Source: Thereva unica (lineage: Eukaryota > Arthropoda > Insecta > Diptera > Therevidae). Taken from it: 64,000 nt of DNA. Shown piece after piece: positions 1-12,959 of the stretch. How positions within the stretch are numbered: position 1 is the first letter of the stretch; every line of letters starts with the position of its first letter. Made by a program: the position numbers and the translations under genes. The stretch is taken from the NCBI GenBank assembly GCA_949987705.1, contig OX465281.1:255908542-255972541 (forward strand). Direction: 5' to 3'. The notes below the pieces were generated by a model. That model made no database searches, had not been told where the DNA came from, and was given only the letters and a program-made list of their open reading frames with translations.

Positions 1-16
1 GCACCCTTCATGTTCA

Positions 17-310
17 TCGATTGCCTGAAATATGAAGTAAGGCCACAACAAAAACTAAAGCTTTGTATGAGTAAAATTAAGCATAAAGCTTTTTAAAAAG
101 CTTTCTGAATTTGTAAGGAATATGAGGTAGATTTCTCGTTGTGTGCTGCCTATGAGCAATCCAAGGGAAAAGCCCTCTCTTGGCAAGCCGAATGTTTGCC
201 ATAAAGCACCCTTATAGGGAACTTACGAGAAGTTCCTCTTTCGGCATGCTCCTCATTTGCCACATGGGGCTCACACGCGGCATGAGGTATGCAGCAAAAT
301 TCGCTAGTGC
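17..310. repeat. Dispersed repeat, copy 1 (second copy near 61.7-62.35 kb)
   Basis: Several blocks of this stretch recur in the same order and orientation at 61705-62350. They include a block beginning TTGCCTGAAATATGAAG, a block AACTAAAGCTTTGT, a block around TTTCTGAAT and a block containing CCTCATTTGC. The second copy is longer because about 360 bp interrupts it. No coding potential or terminal inverted repeats were recognised, so the family is unclassified. The pairing was judged by eye and the identity is moderate. Confidence 0.6.
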
Positions 311-1984
311 TTTTGTTGTCATGTGACCACCATTAGAAAATAGGAACAGTTTGCTGCCGCTGCTGCTGCAGGTTCTGAATGATCCTTTAGTTGGGGGCTC
401 AAGTCCAAAGTTAATGTGATGAAAATGCACGGGCAAACTTTCAGCTGAAATTAGATTGTATTTCCTGGATGGTTGACGTATACGTGGTGAATCGGACCAT
501 GCTAATAGAGCTGTGTGGTAAATTCTCTATTTATGCGACGCAACGTATATGGGAGCTCTTGGATACTGAAGTCTCATATCAGCCTTCAACGCCATAATAA
601 AAGCTAAACGCCGCCAATCTATGATGTAAATGCATTTAGCGCAAAGCTCAAACACAAACAAAATTTGAAATTCAAAACATCCCTTCTATACACTTTCAGT
701 CCAAAAAGGATCATATTCGTACAGGAACTTTGAAAGCGCTCCTTACACATTGTATGCATCCTTGGGTATTTGATAAAACACAAAAGTGTGAACCAGAAAA
801 GCGTCCCTCCCCCAGCAGCACACAACGTTCTAGTACAAAGTTTTGGTACGCTTAACACTGATCAACTATGCATGAGTTTTGTGAGGCTCCCCCCACCCCG
901 CGCTCGAAGCTTCCTGCTGCATACTTGCAGTATTCCGAAGAGGAAATTTTATGCTGTGAATTCCTGATGCGGATAATTCAGGAGCTTCTGCTTACAAATA
1001 CGCCTCTAAACAGGACGAACACATGGGGGTCCTTTGCTAGGCTCGTTACTTTTTTATGCTCACATAAAAACTATTTTTTTTTTGTAAATAAATTGAGAGC
1101 ATAGATACTCGTGAATATTTTTCAGGGAGGGTGGGTGTAAAATTTTAAAGCGAATGAGATTTTGTCACACCTGGAGTAGGTGAAATGGAATTTTTTGACG
1201 TGAAAGAGTGGGAACAAATAAAAAAAGCAATAAAGTGAGCAAATAGGGGGTGAACGAGCAAAGCACTCAGTCTGACGGAAGTATTCGTTCTTCTTATTGT
1301 TGTTAAAGTGCGAAAAATGTCAACAGATTTACCTTTTGGCACATATTTGTATATTTGCTCAGAGCAGTGAGAGATTTGTTGTAACTGGCTTCATTTCTGG
1401 GTGTACACAGAGCACAAATACCTTTGTAGATACTGTCAAAATGAGTACTTGACTTTCACTTTTGAGTCCTTGTTAAATGTACCAGAAGTACATTTCGAAT
1501 TGGATGTCAACAGCACCAATGTTTATTTTAATACTAATCTGTTCATTTAATGGCAGATGTTTGTGTGATCTATGGACTACAAAATTTTGTATAAATTCGT
1601 TTTGGGTAGGATACGATTATAAAATGAGTTTGTAAGAGGTGCCTCTTTTTTTCTTTTGAGCCAGTACAATGTCACACTTCAAATAAGGCGAGCTGCTATT
1701 GTAGTGTCAAAATGACAAAAACAAGCGAATTAAAAAAAAAAGAAAGAAACCAAATACCAATGTAGAGCTTGTTTTACGAATTTGTATCTAATTTGCTTTA
1801 AACTGCCTCAGAGTAAGCAAAAAAGCCATTTTACTGTCCCAAACGAAGTAAGAAAGAAGAAACCTATGTCTCTCTACTAGGTGCGTATTTATCGTATTTA
1901 ACCAAACCAAGGCTCATTTCCTCATGTATGCTAAAAATCGAAAATCAAGTATGAATTTATCTCGATGGGCGCTCTCATACAAAT
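311..1984. other. No gene recognised
   Basis: AT-rich sequence with only short open frames in several phases. No protein similarity, RNA gene or clear repeat end was recognised. Confidence 0.5.
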
Positions 1985-2085
1985 AGTAGTAAATTATTTT
2001 TGAATCGGGACACTTCAGGCCTCAGTACAATTCGCCAGCGTGTAAGGGACAAATGTACTGCCTCGTGTAAGTCTGGCTAAACACT
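1985..2085 (+). repeat. Inverted repeat arm A (partner at 5885-5992)
   Basis: About 100 bp here matches the reverse complement of 5885-5992. Shared landmarks are TTTTTGAATCGGGACA, CCTCAGTACAATT and GTACTGCCTCGT. The two arms are 3.8 kb apart with unrelated repeats between them, so they are better read as two opposed copies of one small repeat than as the ends of a single element. Confidence 0.65.
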
Positions 2086-3133
2086 AGTACAAATGGATTC
2101 GATACTTGAGGAAAACTAAAAGGTAGCATTAATGTGGTCTCCAAACTAGGCGAAGGAAAGCTCGTAAGCTTAGCTTAGGTGTAGGGCTGCCTCCAATGCG
2201 ACCGGAGGCCCAAACCATTACATGAAGTTTAGGAAGTTGCTTATCAGTGCCTCGATCCCTAGTCTGGAGATCTATTTTAAGTCATGCAGAACGTGACTAT
2301 CCAGAATGTGCTGCTTGGCTACGGGTAAAGTCATCCGGTTTGGAGAACAGTTATTAATCTCCCAGAGAACCTCTCCTTTGCGATGTAATAGAAATCTCTT
2401 CTCAGGAGTGTCTCTGCATGTTCCTGGGGCTTCGTTTCTTTCTTGTCCTTGCATCCGGAGAACTGCGCTCATTAGTACCAACAGGCACTCCGCCTGCGAT
2501 TCTGTGCGAGCCGAGAATGACGCTTGCTCTTATAGTTGTCGGTGTTTTTTTAGTTCTCCAGAAAGCTATATTTATGTTTTGTAAAACCCAACTGTCCGTA
2601 GACAGCGTGATGTTCAAGACTTCCCAAACTTGATCTTAGTGCAACATTATCGTATGAAGTCCTTTGAGGCATGGCGTTACTTATTCATGAACTGATACAA
2701 ACCCTTGGCAAAAGACAACGTCGTTACGAGAAAAATTCGTGGTTACGACGAATGACATTTTAGACGATGGCACATGGTAAAATTCTTCGTTATTAGTAAA
2801 TTTCGTTATAATGTTTGATCGTTCTAATAAGTGGATGTGTTGTTAGGAGTGTAAATGATCAAAAGCAAAAATTTCTCTGTACCTACGTTGTGGTCGCGCC
2901 GATCTTTCAATAGGGTAATTAGAAAATAATACATTATTTTTTTTTATTTTCAAAAAAATTAAAATCTGGGAAAATCGCCTAAAAGCGAGCTTAGCTTTTC
3001 CAATAATCTATCGACCGGCAGATGGCCCTCTATTTGAGCTTTTGTCGTAACGACGTAAAATTTGCGTCATTAGTTTTCATTGGAATGCAGGAACTCTATC
3101 AAAATTTTACCGCTTTTACTACAACCACTGTTT
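2086..3133. other. No gene recognised
   Basis: Several overlapping short frames lie on both strands at 2272-2633, but none resembles a known protein and they overlap in conflicting phases. AT-rich runs occur near 2930-2960. Confidence 0.45.
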
Positions 3134-3141
3134 CCTTCAAG

Positions 3142-3749
3142 CAGGGGCGGCGCTTTAATAGGTGTGAATGGTGCATTTGCACTGGGCGCAATTTGTCGGG
3201 GGCGCAATTTCGAAATTAAGAGTTAAAAACAAAAAACTTAAAAAAAAATTAATAATGATATTGAACAAATTTACCTTATTTCTGTCCCTGTACTCTCCAA
3301 GAAAAACCGGAGAAATGTCCTCTATCTCGTGCAGGAAGTTTCTTGAGATTTTCATGTTAAATGTTACTCGAGATTTTACTCAAAAAGTGAAGGAACAGAT
3401 CTTCTAAAATCAGAGGCAGAAATTCGGGGAAAAAACTCATATTTATACTATGCTGGAAGATTTTTTGAAAATTCTGTAAAAAGCACCATATCCATTCACA
3501 CAAAGATGGCTCTGTATTGTGTATTGCTGCTTACCGTGATTGATATACATAAACTTCAGCGGGCTATTGCTGCACTTTTAAAATCTGTTCCAAGAATTGT
3601 CAATAGAGGTAAATGTACGAAATGAGGGGGAAAAATTAATTGTGGCCAGAAACTATGAAAATCCAGCGAGCCTTTTTCCATTGTCCTTCACTGCGTTCAC
3701 AGCTTATGGGGCGCAATGTGGCATATTGCACCGGGCGCAAAAATCCCAA
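3142..3749. mobile_element. hAT-like nonautonomous insertion
   Basis: The sequence begins CAGGGGCGGCGC, a form typical of hAT ends, and is bracketed by the 8-bp direct repeat CCTTCAAG at 3134-3141 and 3750-3757. A motif of the type GCACTGGGCGCAA near the left end recurs near the right end as GCACCGGGCGCAA. The expected complementary CTG terminus is not visible on the right, so that end may be degraded. No transposase is present. Confidence 0.5.
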
Positions 3750-3825
3750 CCTTCAAGGTTATGATTGCCCTGCAACACAAGTCTAGCCCATTCTACAGCC
3801 TCGCAAAGATTGCAGTTGCTACTTA

Positions 3826-4120
3826 TGCGCACCCTTCGATCTTGGAATCATTTAAAACTAGAACAATTCGACTGTGCCACATCGCTCCAATGTTCCCAAA
3901 CTCATACAACATTCAAAGAATTCAACTACTGGGCTCAACGTCTTATGCATACCCCAGACGTATCGTATCCATTCCTTCACCTATCCTTCGAGCTAACTTA
4001 CTACCAGACTACCTACACCATATCGTGAATGATGTGACGGGCGAGTAATATGAGGGGGGAATCCTGAGCTTATACTTTCACATAAAAAAGGACATTTTTA
4101 TTCTTCCCTTTCCTGGGAGA
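3826..4120 (+). mobile_element. LINE-A 3' end fragment
   Basis: Plus-strand remnant of the last coding residues and 3' UTR of the family seen intact at 48.1-51.9 kb. The translation retains the pattern FPNSYNIQ, which matches the C-terminus of the intact protein. It is followed by a 3' UTR finishing in GAGCTT, then CACATAAAAAA. Upstream LINE sequence is missing. It resembles the opposed copy at 5998-6300 more than the other copies, sharing CCATATCGTGAATGATGTGA, so the two probably belong to one subfamily. Confidence 0.75.
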
Positions 4121-5779
4121 CCTTGCGGTCGCCTACGATTGTCCTGCTGAAAATATCATTTTTATCGGTCAGTGCTAACAGTCATACATATGCAGCCGAC
4201 TAAATAAACTACCGTGGAGGCAAAAAGTGTGAAGAAATGATCCTTTGTGATGGCGTTTTTATGTTTGCTCCAAGAACCAAATGAATACCATCAAAATGGC
4301 ACAGTCCGACGCTTGTTTTGTGTGCGGACTCCCTTAAGGACACAATTTATGACCTGATAAGCGATTTTTTATTCAGGCCGCTCCGGACCCAGAAAATGCG
4401 AACACATTCGTTTATTCGAAAGAAAGAAACGCAAAAACCATAATCATGTAGGATATTTGCTGCGGCAACATGCAGGGATTACGCCAGTTCTACAAGGACG
4501 AGGGCTTAAAAATATTAAATCCCTTTCCACTGGCTGTCTTCTGGCGATGTCCTTTCGCAAAATCATTACTCGAAGTAATTTCTTGTTATTAACGCTCAGG
4601 TAGCTCTGAATGGACATAATACACTGTGATAGAGCTTAGACTGGATGACAAAAGCTATGAAATTATGCCGAAAGGATGAAATTGGTGTCCTTCCACTAAT
4701 CCGGTCGGTAGTGATATCAGCTTACATCCAAGGAGCCATTTCATGTATGGTTTCCATAACCTCTTTGATCCCCAGCCATTATGGGACGTTCATAAAGGAG
4801 CTTTCTTCAGCTACAATTGGACTACCCGGGATCTGGGAACGAGAGTAATCACTACTGTACGGTGGGGGTTATCCCCAGTCCAGGGATTACGTCAAAAGGG
4901 CAGATATAGCAGGAGAATTGTGTCGTTTTCAGCTCAATTTCATTACACATTTCTCGTCATAAAGGACGTTCATATATAGACCACTAGAAATCATATTCGA
5001 GGTGAATTTCATCCTTTATTTAGTTCTCAAGGATTTCGTATTTTATGACTCAGGCAAAGATGGGGGGGAAATAAATAAAAATATAAATTTTATTTGCACA
5101 TAAATTTTACCTCTAATAAATACAAGTGTAGAACAAGCCTCGAAAGGATTTTAAGTGAGATTTTAAGTGGCACTTTATGGAAGTACCACTTAAGGTCTGG
5201 CAAAGGAAAAACTTTGTGGGTTGGAGGCTTTCAACTACGAGGACTATAATATCCGCACAATACACCTGGGAAAATGCGAGGCCTCAAAGGAGCCTTAAGA
5301 TTTATTAATTCCCGCCGAATTGGAAAACAAATTTTTTATGCGGAAAAAATTCTTCGAGAGTCAATGGGGAATTAATGTTAAGAGTTTTGAGTTAGTACAA
5401 ACGAGCTTTTAATGGGATTTTGTGTTTTGTAGTGTAGGGGTTAAGTGTTGGCTTTGTAGCAGCAGAATGAGCAATCTAGAACGAGTTCGACCTGATTCAA
5501 GTTTATTATTAGATTTTGTAATATCATTACCGGTGCTCAACATGCATGAAAAAGCAATTCCGTGGCTTGATTTTCTTCACTAAAGTATTGAATACGCTAA
5601 TTGGTGCTTTATACAGATTTCAGTGAATAGTAACACTTGAAAATTACAGCAAAAACTCATCAAGCAAAGCAAATGAACAATGCGAATGAATTAACTTTTC
5701 CTAATCGTTAGTACTATTAAGCCGCGTTTACATCCCAAAGTCAACGGGAAAGAGCACTTTGAAACTCTTTGATCGCACC
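4121..5779. other. No gene recognised
   Basis: Only short frames, for example 4645-4848 and 4743-4979 on the plus strand, with no recognised similarity. Confidence 0.45.
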
Positions 5780-5845
5780 GCAATTTGTATGCTTTTTTCT
5801 CTGTTGCACGAAAATTCTGAAATTGTGAAAAAGCATACAAATTGC
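5780..5845. repeat. Short hairpin
   Basis: GCAATTTGTATGCTTTTT is followed, after about 29 bases, by its near-exact reverse complement AAAAAGCATACAAATTGC. This gives an 18-bp stem beside the inverted repeat arm at 5885-5992. It may be the core of a small palindromic repeat. Confidence 0.7.
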
Positions 5846-5884
5846 CTGAAGTATCTAATCGATTTGTAATTGCCTGAAGTATCT

Positions 5885-5992
5885 AACCGGATTTATACGA
5901 GGCAGTACAATTGCCCCCTACACGATGGCAAATTGTACTGAGGCCTCAAGTTTTTAAAATGTCCCGATTCAAAAATAATGTACTACTACTAT
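5885..5992 (-). repeat. Inverted repeat arm A'
   Basis: Reverse-complement partner of 1985-2085, sharing GTACAATT, CCTCA and CCCGATTCAAAAATAAT blocks. It directly abuts the LINE-A fragment at 5998. Confidence 0.65.
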
Positions 5993-5997
5993 AGGTA

Positions 5998-6300
5998 CTT
6001 GTATATCTAGGGAAAATATAAAAATGTCCTTCTTTATGTGAAAATATAAGCTCAGGAGGCATTCTTAATATCACATCATTCACGATATGGTGAAATGTGT
6101 AGTAGTAAGCTAAGCTCGACCGCCAGGAGAATGGTAGGGAGATTGAAGAAAGTCCGGCGATGTATGAGGAGGAGGCGATGAACCCTGCATTTGAATTCTT
6201 GGTTGTTGTATGAGTTTGTGAATACCGACTGTCTAGGGATGTACCACATTGGAGTTGTTCTAGCTATAAACGAATTCCTAGATCGAAGTGGGTGCGTATG
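5998..6300 (-). mobile_element. LINE-A 3' end fragment, minus strand
   Basis: On the minus strand this reads the last residues of the LINE-A protein, a 3' UTR containing GAGCTTAGCTTACTACTACA, then GAGCTTATATTTTCACATAAA. It stands in opposite orientation to the copy at 3826-4120 and shares its subfamily features. It contains frame breaks and no upstream LINE sequence. Confidence 0.75.
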
Positions 6301-6539
6301 TAACTGCGGCAGACTGCTCGAGGACGTTGAGCGGGCTACATTTCAGCCGCGGGGCAAATAAAAAACATAGCCAAAAATAGTCGCTGCTATAGTAGCGGAA
6401 AATTTTTAGTACTGTCCAATGATGGTTCAATGAGACAGCTCAAGAGCAAATGGCACCGTGATCAATACGTTTACGAGCGCAGTTGTTCACCTTGTTTAAT
6501 CACATTGCGGGGGTTTCGAGGCCCCAATTAATTGATTCA

Positions 6540-9180
6540 AGGCGGAGTCGAATGTAGATTGGGGCGTGATTATTCCATCGTACACCATTTTCCACAATGT
6601 GTTATCCTCTTCTTCTTTGATCCGTTTGGTGGCGGTCCGAGCGGGTCGTCATCGCAACGGATACACTGCTGTCACCATTCACGATTCGTTTCCATTCTTG
6701 CCGGTTTTTGGCAACTTCTCGAGCCTCCGTAACTGATAATCGTTGATTCTTTAGGTCGCCGTCTCTATTCTTTAGCCAGGTTTTCTTCGGTGCCGGTCGT
6801 TGGATTCTCCAGTCTGCGAGTTGATGTCGCTAGAGAGGTTAACGTGGCAAGTGGTTATCATCCATTAGGCAAACATGTCCAAACCACCGGAGCCGACGTT
6901 TTTGTACTTCTTCTTCGATCAGTGTCTGTTCATCGTATCTTGTTTCGAAGGCGATCGCGGAGTGAGACACCTAGAATCTGCCTCAAGCATCGCATTTGGA
7001 AGACCTAGAGCTTGTTGACGTCCGGTTTGAGCAGTGTCCACGTTTCCGATCCATAAAAAAGAATCGGAAGGATCAACGTTCGGTAAAGGCGTACTTTCGT
7101 TTTGATGGCAAGATTTGCACTTTTTCATATGCATCACTTGCGCGGGGCGAATGTTGCTGTAGAACTCCGAGTCGTCCATCGACTGCTTCACCCATAATCG
7201 CATCGATCACAACTTTAAAGAGAAGTGGCGAAGCGATAACCCCCTGTCGGACACCCGTTTGAATCGGGAACTCCTCGGATAATTCGCTTCGAATACGAAC
7301 GCTGCTGGCTGGGCCATCGTACGACGTTTGAAGAAGTTGGATGATTTTCAATGGCATGTATTGGTTCCAAGGCTTTCCACAAGCTGTTCCAATCGATGCA
7401 ATTGAAAGTGGATTGGAAATCGAAGAAAACGACGACAGTTCGTTTTACGCAACGAATTCTTTCTTCCAATATCTGACGGAGTGCGAATATTTGATCAATA
7501 CATATTCGAGGATGTCTAAATCTCGCTTGTTCTTTCCGGCTCGTTTGCTCTCGATGTTTCTATAGCCTCGATTGTATGATTTTCGTAAATACTTTTGCAG
7601 ACGATTGAAAGGAGGCTGATACCGCGATCATTTTTACATTCCTGACTGCCGCCTTTTCTCCAATTTGGAAGAACCATCGCTTTATTCCGCGCCTACGGGA
7701 CACGATCCGAATGCCATAAGTGTGTTATGAAGACATGGAGTCGTTGTGATAAGACATCACCTCTGGCTTTGATCATCTCGGCGGGTACTTGCTCTAGTCT
7801 CGGCGTTTTCCAGTTTTTAGCGATTTTATTGCCGTCTTCACCTCGATTGTCGGTTCGATATCGAGAAACTGATTAGTCGGCTGTTCGATAATCGGTGTTT
7901 CGTGGTTGTACAACTGGTGGAAAAATTCTCTCTACCACTGCCGGTGCCCATCGGGAGTAATCACGAAAGTTTCATCCGATTTTTTGATGTTGTCGTTTGT
8001 TTATGTTGTTTTACCGCCTAACTGCCGGATTGTCTCGTATAACGTCCGGTACTCGTCCCTCGACGCCGCTTCTTTCATGTCAGCCGCAACGTTATTGCAG
8101 TATGCCTTCCGTTCTTATTTCATTTTCTGTCGAACTTCTTTGTTCTGTCGAACTTCTTTTGTTGTTCGAAGTCGACGGGTTTCATTCGCCTCCTCTGATC
8201 GACGAGGTCCAGAAAGCTTTTCGAGATCCATGGCTGTGTCCGTTTAACGACACAATTCTATTGCACAACCCACAATAGACTCCGGAAATTGTCTTTCTTC
8301 TACATCGATATCGTCCGATATGGCCAGCGCCGCGAATTTGTTGGATTATGCCATTTGGCCGATTTGCCGTTGGCCGGATCCCGTAGGCACGTATTCTTAT
8401 TGGCTGGTAGTGGCGCCATTTTCTTCGCTCTTTGTAATTGCATCTGTAATTTCGCTCGAACAAGATAATGGTCCGATCCGCAATCGGTCCCACGCATTGC
8501 ACATACGTCTTTGAGCGTCGTCGATCGGAATCTTGCGTTGATCCAAACGTAGTCTAGCATCGCCGAGCCTTTGACGAATGAATTTCGCCAGGTAAGTTGG
8601 TGTTTCAGTGTTTCAGCGGAACATGCTGTTGCCAAAGATCAAGTTGTTTGACGCTGCGAATGAAAACAGGTGTAAGTCGTTGTCTTTAATTACTCCGAAT
8701 TTGCCCATCGTTCGATCTGCTTCAGATTGTTTATTGAAGTCCCCCGCGAGTATTATAAATTTGTTTCTAAGTGTTATATCCAGCGTCTGTTGAAGCTGAT
8801 CGCAAAATTCGTCCTTGTTCTCAACCGTGCTGGTCTCGGTTGGCACATAAACGAATACGATATGGGTCTTGATTGTTCCACCGATGGTTAAAACCGCCAA
8901 ACGCTCAGATATCGTTTGGAATGCGATAACGCTGTTAGCAGCCCGTCGATCGACCATAAACCCGACACCGGCCTCTGGTTTCTCAGCGTCAGTGTTTCGT
9001 CGATTGTTGGCGGGACGATCGCCAATGTCCCGGATCCGGTAAGTCGTAGTTCCGATTGCGCAGCAACTTATATTTTGCATTTCAATAACTCCATTGTTAT
9101 AATTTCCTTTTGACCGACTTGATGTCCTGTTCGTACATTCCACGCGGCGAGTTTAAATCCCATTTTCGGTGTGACTAAAT
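6540..9180 (-). pseudogene. LINE-C endonuclease and reverse transcriptase relic (RTE-like)
   Basis: A broken minus-strand LINE readable in pieces. An apurinic endonuclease begins near 9163 with the motif WNVRTG. It continues with VPTETSTVENKDEF and LAGDFNKQSE (within 8613-9143) and ends with CGSDHYLV (near 8480). The reverse transcriptase follows with VVFFDFQS (7400-7450) and TGVRQGVIASPLLF (near 7240). The protein then jumps to a C-terminal region with ILFYGSETWTLL (near 7050) and LRWFGHVCRM (near 6880). The YADD catalytic block that should lie between is missing, so the copy is dead even allowing for its frameshifts. The arrangement and motifs fit RTE-type LINEs; the exact clade was not determined. 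Confidence 0.8.
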
Positions 9181-11178
9181 TGGGTCTTCGGCCAGTAACC
9201 CAAACCAACCAGAAGATTGTCAATCGGTGTTTCCAAAGTGGTATAAAATCTAAAAGTTTGACGGAATGATGATTCGTTGCTTCATAAACTTCACTTAACT
9301 GCATTCTATCCTCTACTATGCCTTTTAAATTAAGGTAGCTACTAAATATTTGCGGTCCAACTGATTGAGTAAACAAAGAGTGCTCTACAAACTGTTTTTC
9401 AAATAAAAGAATGAATCAATTCAATCAAATATTCAAATGAGATGAAAAACAAGAGGGAAAACACGTTTCAATTTAAATGCAGTCGATGCATGCCAGCAAA
9501 TCCCCGCCAGAAAATCAGAGTCCTTTCACACGAACGAATCACACTTGCAGCAAAGTTACTTCATGGTCATCCAGGACTAAAAGTTTCCCAAAAGTTTGAA
9601 GACTGTCCCCACATCTATTCAGAAACAATTGACTAGCTCTGATTATTCAAATTCAGCGTTCGGACGGAGTTTCTAGGAACCTTATGCTGGCTAGACAAAA
9701 ACTGGGATTCGAATGTGTAAAGGACGACCAAAGCCAAATGGCATAAAGTCGTTGCACAGCAACATACCCAACAGAAGAGTGTCCCATGCATCCCTGATTC
9801 CAAGAAACAAATCCCAAACTGAATCATGTACTTTGTTGGAAATAGTGTTCACTTCCTTGCTCTGATGTTTACCCTTCGTCCTTACAATGATGCTGGCGTT
9901 GTGTACATTAATTAGATGTTATTAAAGCCCGCTCCTTGTTACTCCCACCCACCCCCTATTTGCATGCACATCCCTGGCAACGTGATTTATTAACCCTTTA
10001 AGTGCCTGTAAGTGCACACAAACAAGCACTAACAAGCCGGGAGTGCTTAAGTTTCAATAATGACGTTCTCAGAAGAGATTGGAAATTTCCAATTTTGCAA
10101 AGTAAACCGTTCTCATCGATCCATTAGTTCATTAAAGGCAGTCGCCATTTGCATTTTCCAATTTGCTGTCAGAAAAAGGATATCAAAGCTGGAAGTGCAC
10201 TGACTGAAAAGAAGCTTACCACAGTTGAACCCTTTTAGCTTATTGACATGGAACATTTCCCAAGGATCTTAGCACAGAAAAAAAGGAGTTGCCATCAAAG
10301 CAATTGCAAAATTCAAGGCTGGCTTAAAGTGATGCTTTCTTTACTTCCTTTATAGACTATCCATGGTGTAGGGTGTGTGAGGGTGGATGTGTGTTGTGAT
10401 AGTGTAGTGCTGCGACGTAATATTGACTCCAGATCTACATTGATGGCAGCACTTAAGAGCACCTCCTTTTGTCTGTTTGTAGATATTGGATTAGATGTCC
10501 TGGAAGCAAATAAAACAGACCATTTAAGGACGATGTTTGTCTTTTTTTCAATAGGCCGGAATTTTGTTGTGTTGTCATCAAAGGCATAGGTCCACAGGTA
10601 GAACCAAGGATGGGCATTCGTCCTCTTTCGGCTTTAAGAAAATTAAATCTACACAAAAGGAATTTAATTAGTGAATTCAAAATTGCTTTTATAATTTGTT
10701 TTCTGTTAAATTGTTTTAATAATCAGTTCGTATGTTTACGTTTACATAATTTTTCAATTACCTACATACGTATGTACATTTTTACGTAGTGGGCGCTTAC
10801 CTACGGTGGAAAAAATACCACGTGAAATGATGTAACCGCGAAAAAATGAAGCCAGGTAAATATTTTTTGTAGGAAATTTGTGTAAAATAAATCAGGATAT
10901 AAAATAAAAATAGCTCATGAGTTTCGCCAGAGGTTGTATAATCATTAATGGTAGATGAATACACAAACAAATGATTGTAATAAAAGCGGTAACTTTTTGT
11001 GCTCGTTTTCAGTAACTGGCAGATATGTTTCCGCAAAGAGAGGAAATAAAGGGTTAGGGAGTTACCCCTGGTTCAACGCTCTCGAGGTAGCCGCCGTTTG
11101 GTCTATTGTCCATTTACGTCGATGTATTTCCCTGACCAACTCTACCGGATTTGTCAGTATTATCGGTCACTCGGCACT
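9181..11178. other. No gene recognised
   Basis: Probably begins with 5' UTR of LINE-C. The rest is AT-rich with short frames and no recognised similarity or RNA gene. Confidence 0.45.
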
Positions 11179-11181
11179 ACT

Positions 11182-11341
11182 AGGCCAAACCTAAATGAAA
11201 AGTAACGCAGAAGTGAAGTAGAAGTAAGTAGTTGTAACCTCCACTGAAGTAGATGTAAATTCTAGTTCACTTCCATTTTGGCCACTCTCATACATTCATA
11301 TGCAATGTTACCTAACTTCACTTCAGATTTAGGTTTGGCCT
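11182..11341. mobile_element. MITE with 3-bp duplication
   Basis: 160 bp bounded by AGGCCAAACCTAAAT and its exact reverse complement ATTTAGGTTTGGCCT. It is flanked on both sides by ACT (11179-11181 and 11342-11344). A 3-bp duplication and GGCC-rich ends suggest a PIF/Harbinger-like nonautonomous element. No coding sequence. Confidence 0.65.
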
Positions 11342-12289
11342 ACTGGATCAACTCTCCTTGGCTGGTCTGTTTTGTTAGTCTGTCTGTCTGTATACCATAC
11401 GATCAACGCTCCTATGATCTCGACCAGTCATCAGGCGGAGCAATCAACTCTTCCACTGTCTGATTATGAATGGCTTTCGCAGGCATGCACCAGCCTTTTA
11501 TATTGGTGTCTTGCTGCGCGTCGCTGTTCTGTTACGTATTGTGTTTTACAGCGGCTTTGTCTGTCTATTATTAACAGCGGTGGTGCTGTTGTGTTTTGGG
11601 TTACTGCGGTGCCTGTTTCGTTACAAGTTTATTCATTTCTCATTGTACCAAGTCTTTTAAGCCTAGATTAGTCTATCTTAGAATTTCATATAAAAAATGG
11701 TAAATGAATTTCCTTGCTTGACTCCTACCCGATCTATGAGTCCAACAGTCGAATCCTTCATGGCTTGGTATCCACTCCAGTGTAAGCCTGTTAGATGATG
11801 TGAAGGCCTTTCAGGTATCGATGCATTCCTTTATGCTTTTATGTCCATATTCATAGCTTTTAGGGCTCCGTAACTATGGGTATTTCGCCTCAGACGTGCA
11901 CGGACACAGGTGTCTATGGCTTATACATCCGCTTGGAAGGGGGATTTACCTAAACCCAAATCTGGATACTTCTTTTTAAATTTTGAAGCCATCGGATAAC
12001 GCCCCTTAAGAGAAACAGTTTTATAGGCTGTTTTGGGCCTTGGACTTAGTCTCAATACCTTAGGTAGTACCTTATCCGGAACTTGGAGGTGAACCGTGAG
12101 ATGCCGCAGAACAATTCTAGATCTAGGACTAAAGTCTCAGATACTCCCAGCAGAGTGAAACTTTAGTGTTCTAGGCTCTGGAGCACGTCAATGCAGCCTG
12201 TAATTGTTTTGGAAGAAAACGTGTAGAGTGTCTTGACTGGTCTGAGAGGATTTTAATCTTCGTTCTTTAAAACTTTTCCCAAATTTTAG

Positions 12290-12830
12290 TCTGGCGCAAT
12301 TCTCAATGGCATATAATTCAGGCGGCCACTTACTCACAGTCATCGACACCTTGAAGTTGGGTCCTGTAACCTCAACCCCTGTATCTTTGAATGGCCGATA
12401 AATGAATGGGAATTTCTTGGACCCCCCAGGAAGGATAAGTTACTCCTACTAAGCGATCCAGAATAATCGCCATCCATATGTAATAATCGATATCCATATG
12501 TCCTTTGACAACGTAGAGCCAATTCAATGTGATCTGAAGTGAAGTAAAGTTCTGAGGTATGAAGATGTGCAACGGAGTCAATCCATTGGTGAAGCCGTTG
12601 CAGTCTGCTGCACTTGTGGATCGCCGTGAGCTGTTTAGTCTTCTAATACCAGACTATATCGGCACAAGTGACAACATGTTAAACGATCGTGTTGCACCTC
12701 CAGTACATAATTTTTGGTGTTATACTCCATGCTTTACCCAAACCCCTTTTGCAGGCCAACCAATATGCTACCGAATCCTTCCACCACCTCCACGAAGATG
12801 TTGTCTTTACATCATGTGACCCCTGGATAC
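12290..12830 (-). pseudogene. R1/LOA-like LINE fragment
   Basis: The segment 12580-12780 is homologous to 57815-57995, where the flanking sequence is clearly R1/LOA-type reverse transcriptase on the minus strand. Here the minus strand reads a connecting-domain pattern in broken frames, with a piece similar to the LQRL motif of that group. The sequence downstream on the minus strand, to about 12290, is probably the same element but is too decayed to be sure. Confidence 0.55.
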
Positions 12831-12959
12831 TCTTGTTACAAGAGTAACAGACGGAGGAGGGTTAAAAACGAGTGTTTCGCGCCTCAAAACGAAACAAACA
12901 TTGGACTGGTCCTACAGGTTGGGCTGGGGCGGCAGACTGAAACCTTCTACCGTAAAAAC

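Noticed and set aside
9690..9730. tRNA-like GGGATTCGAATG motif
   Set aside because: No matching A box or cloverleaf around it.
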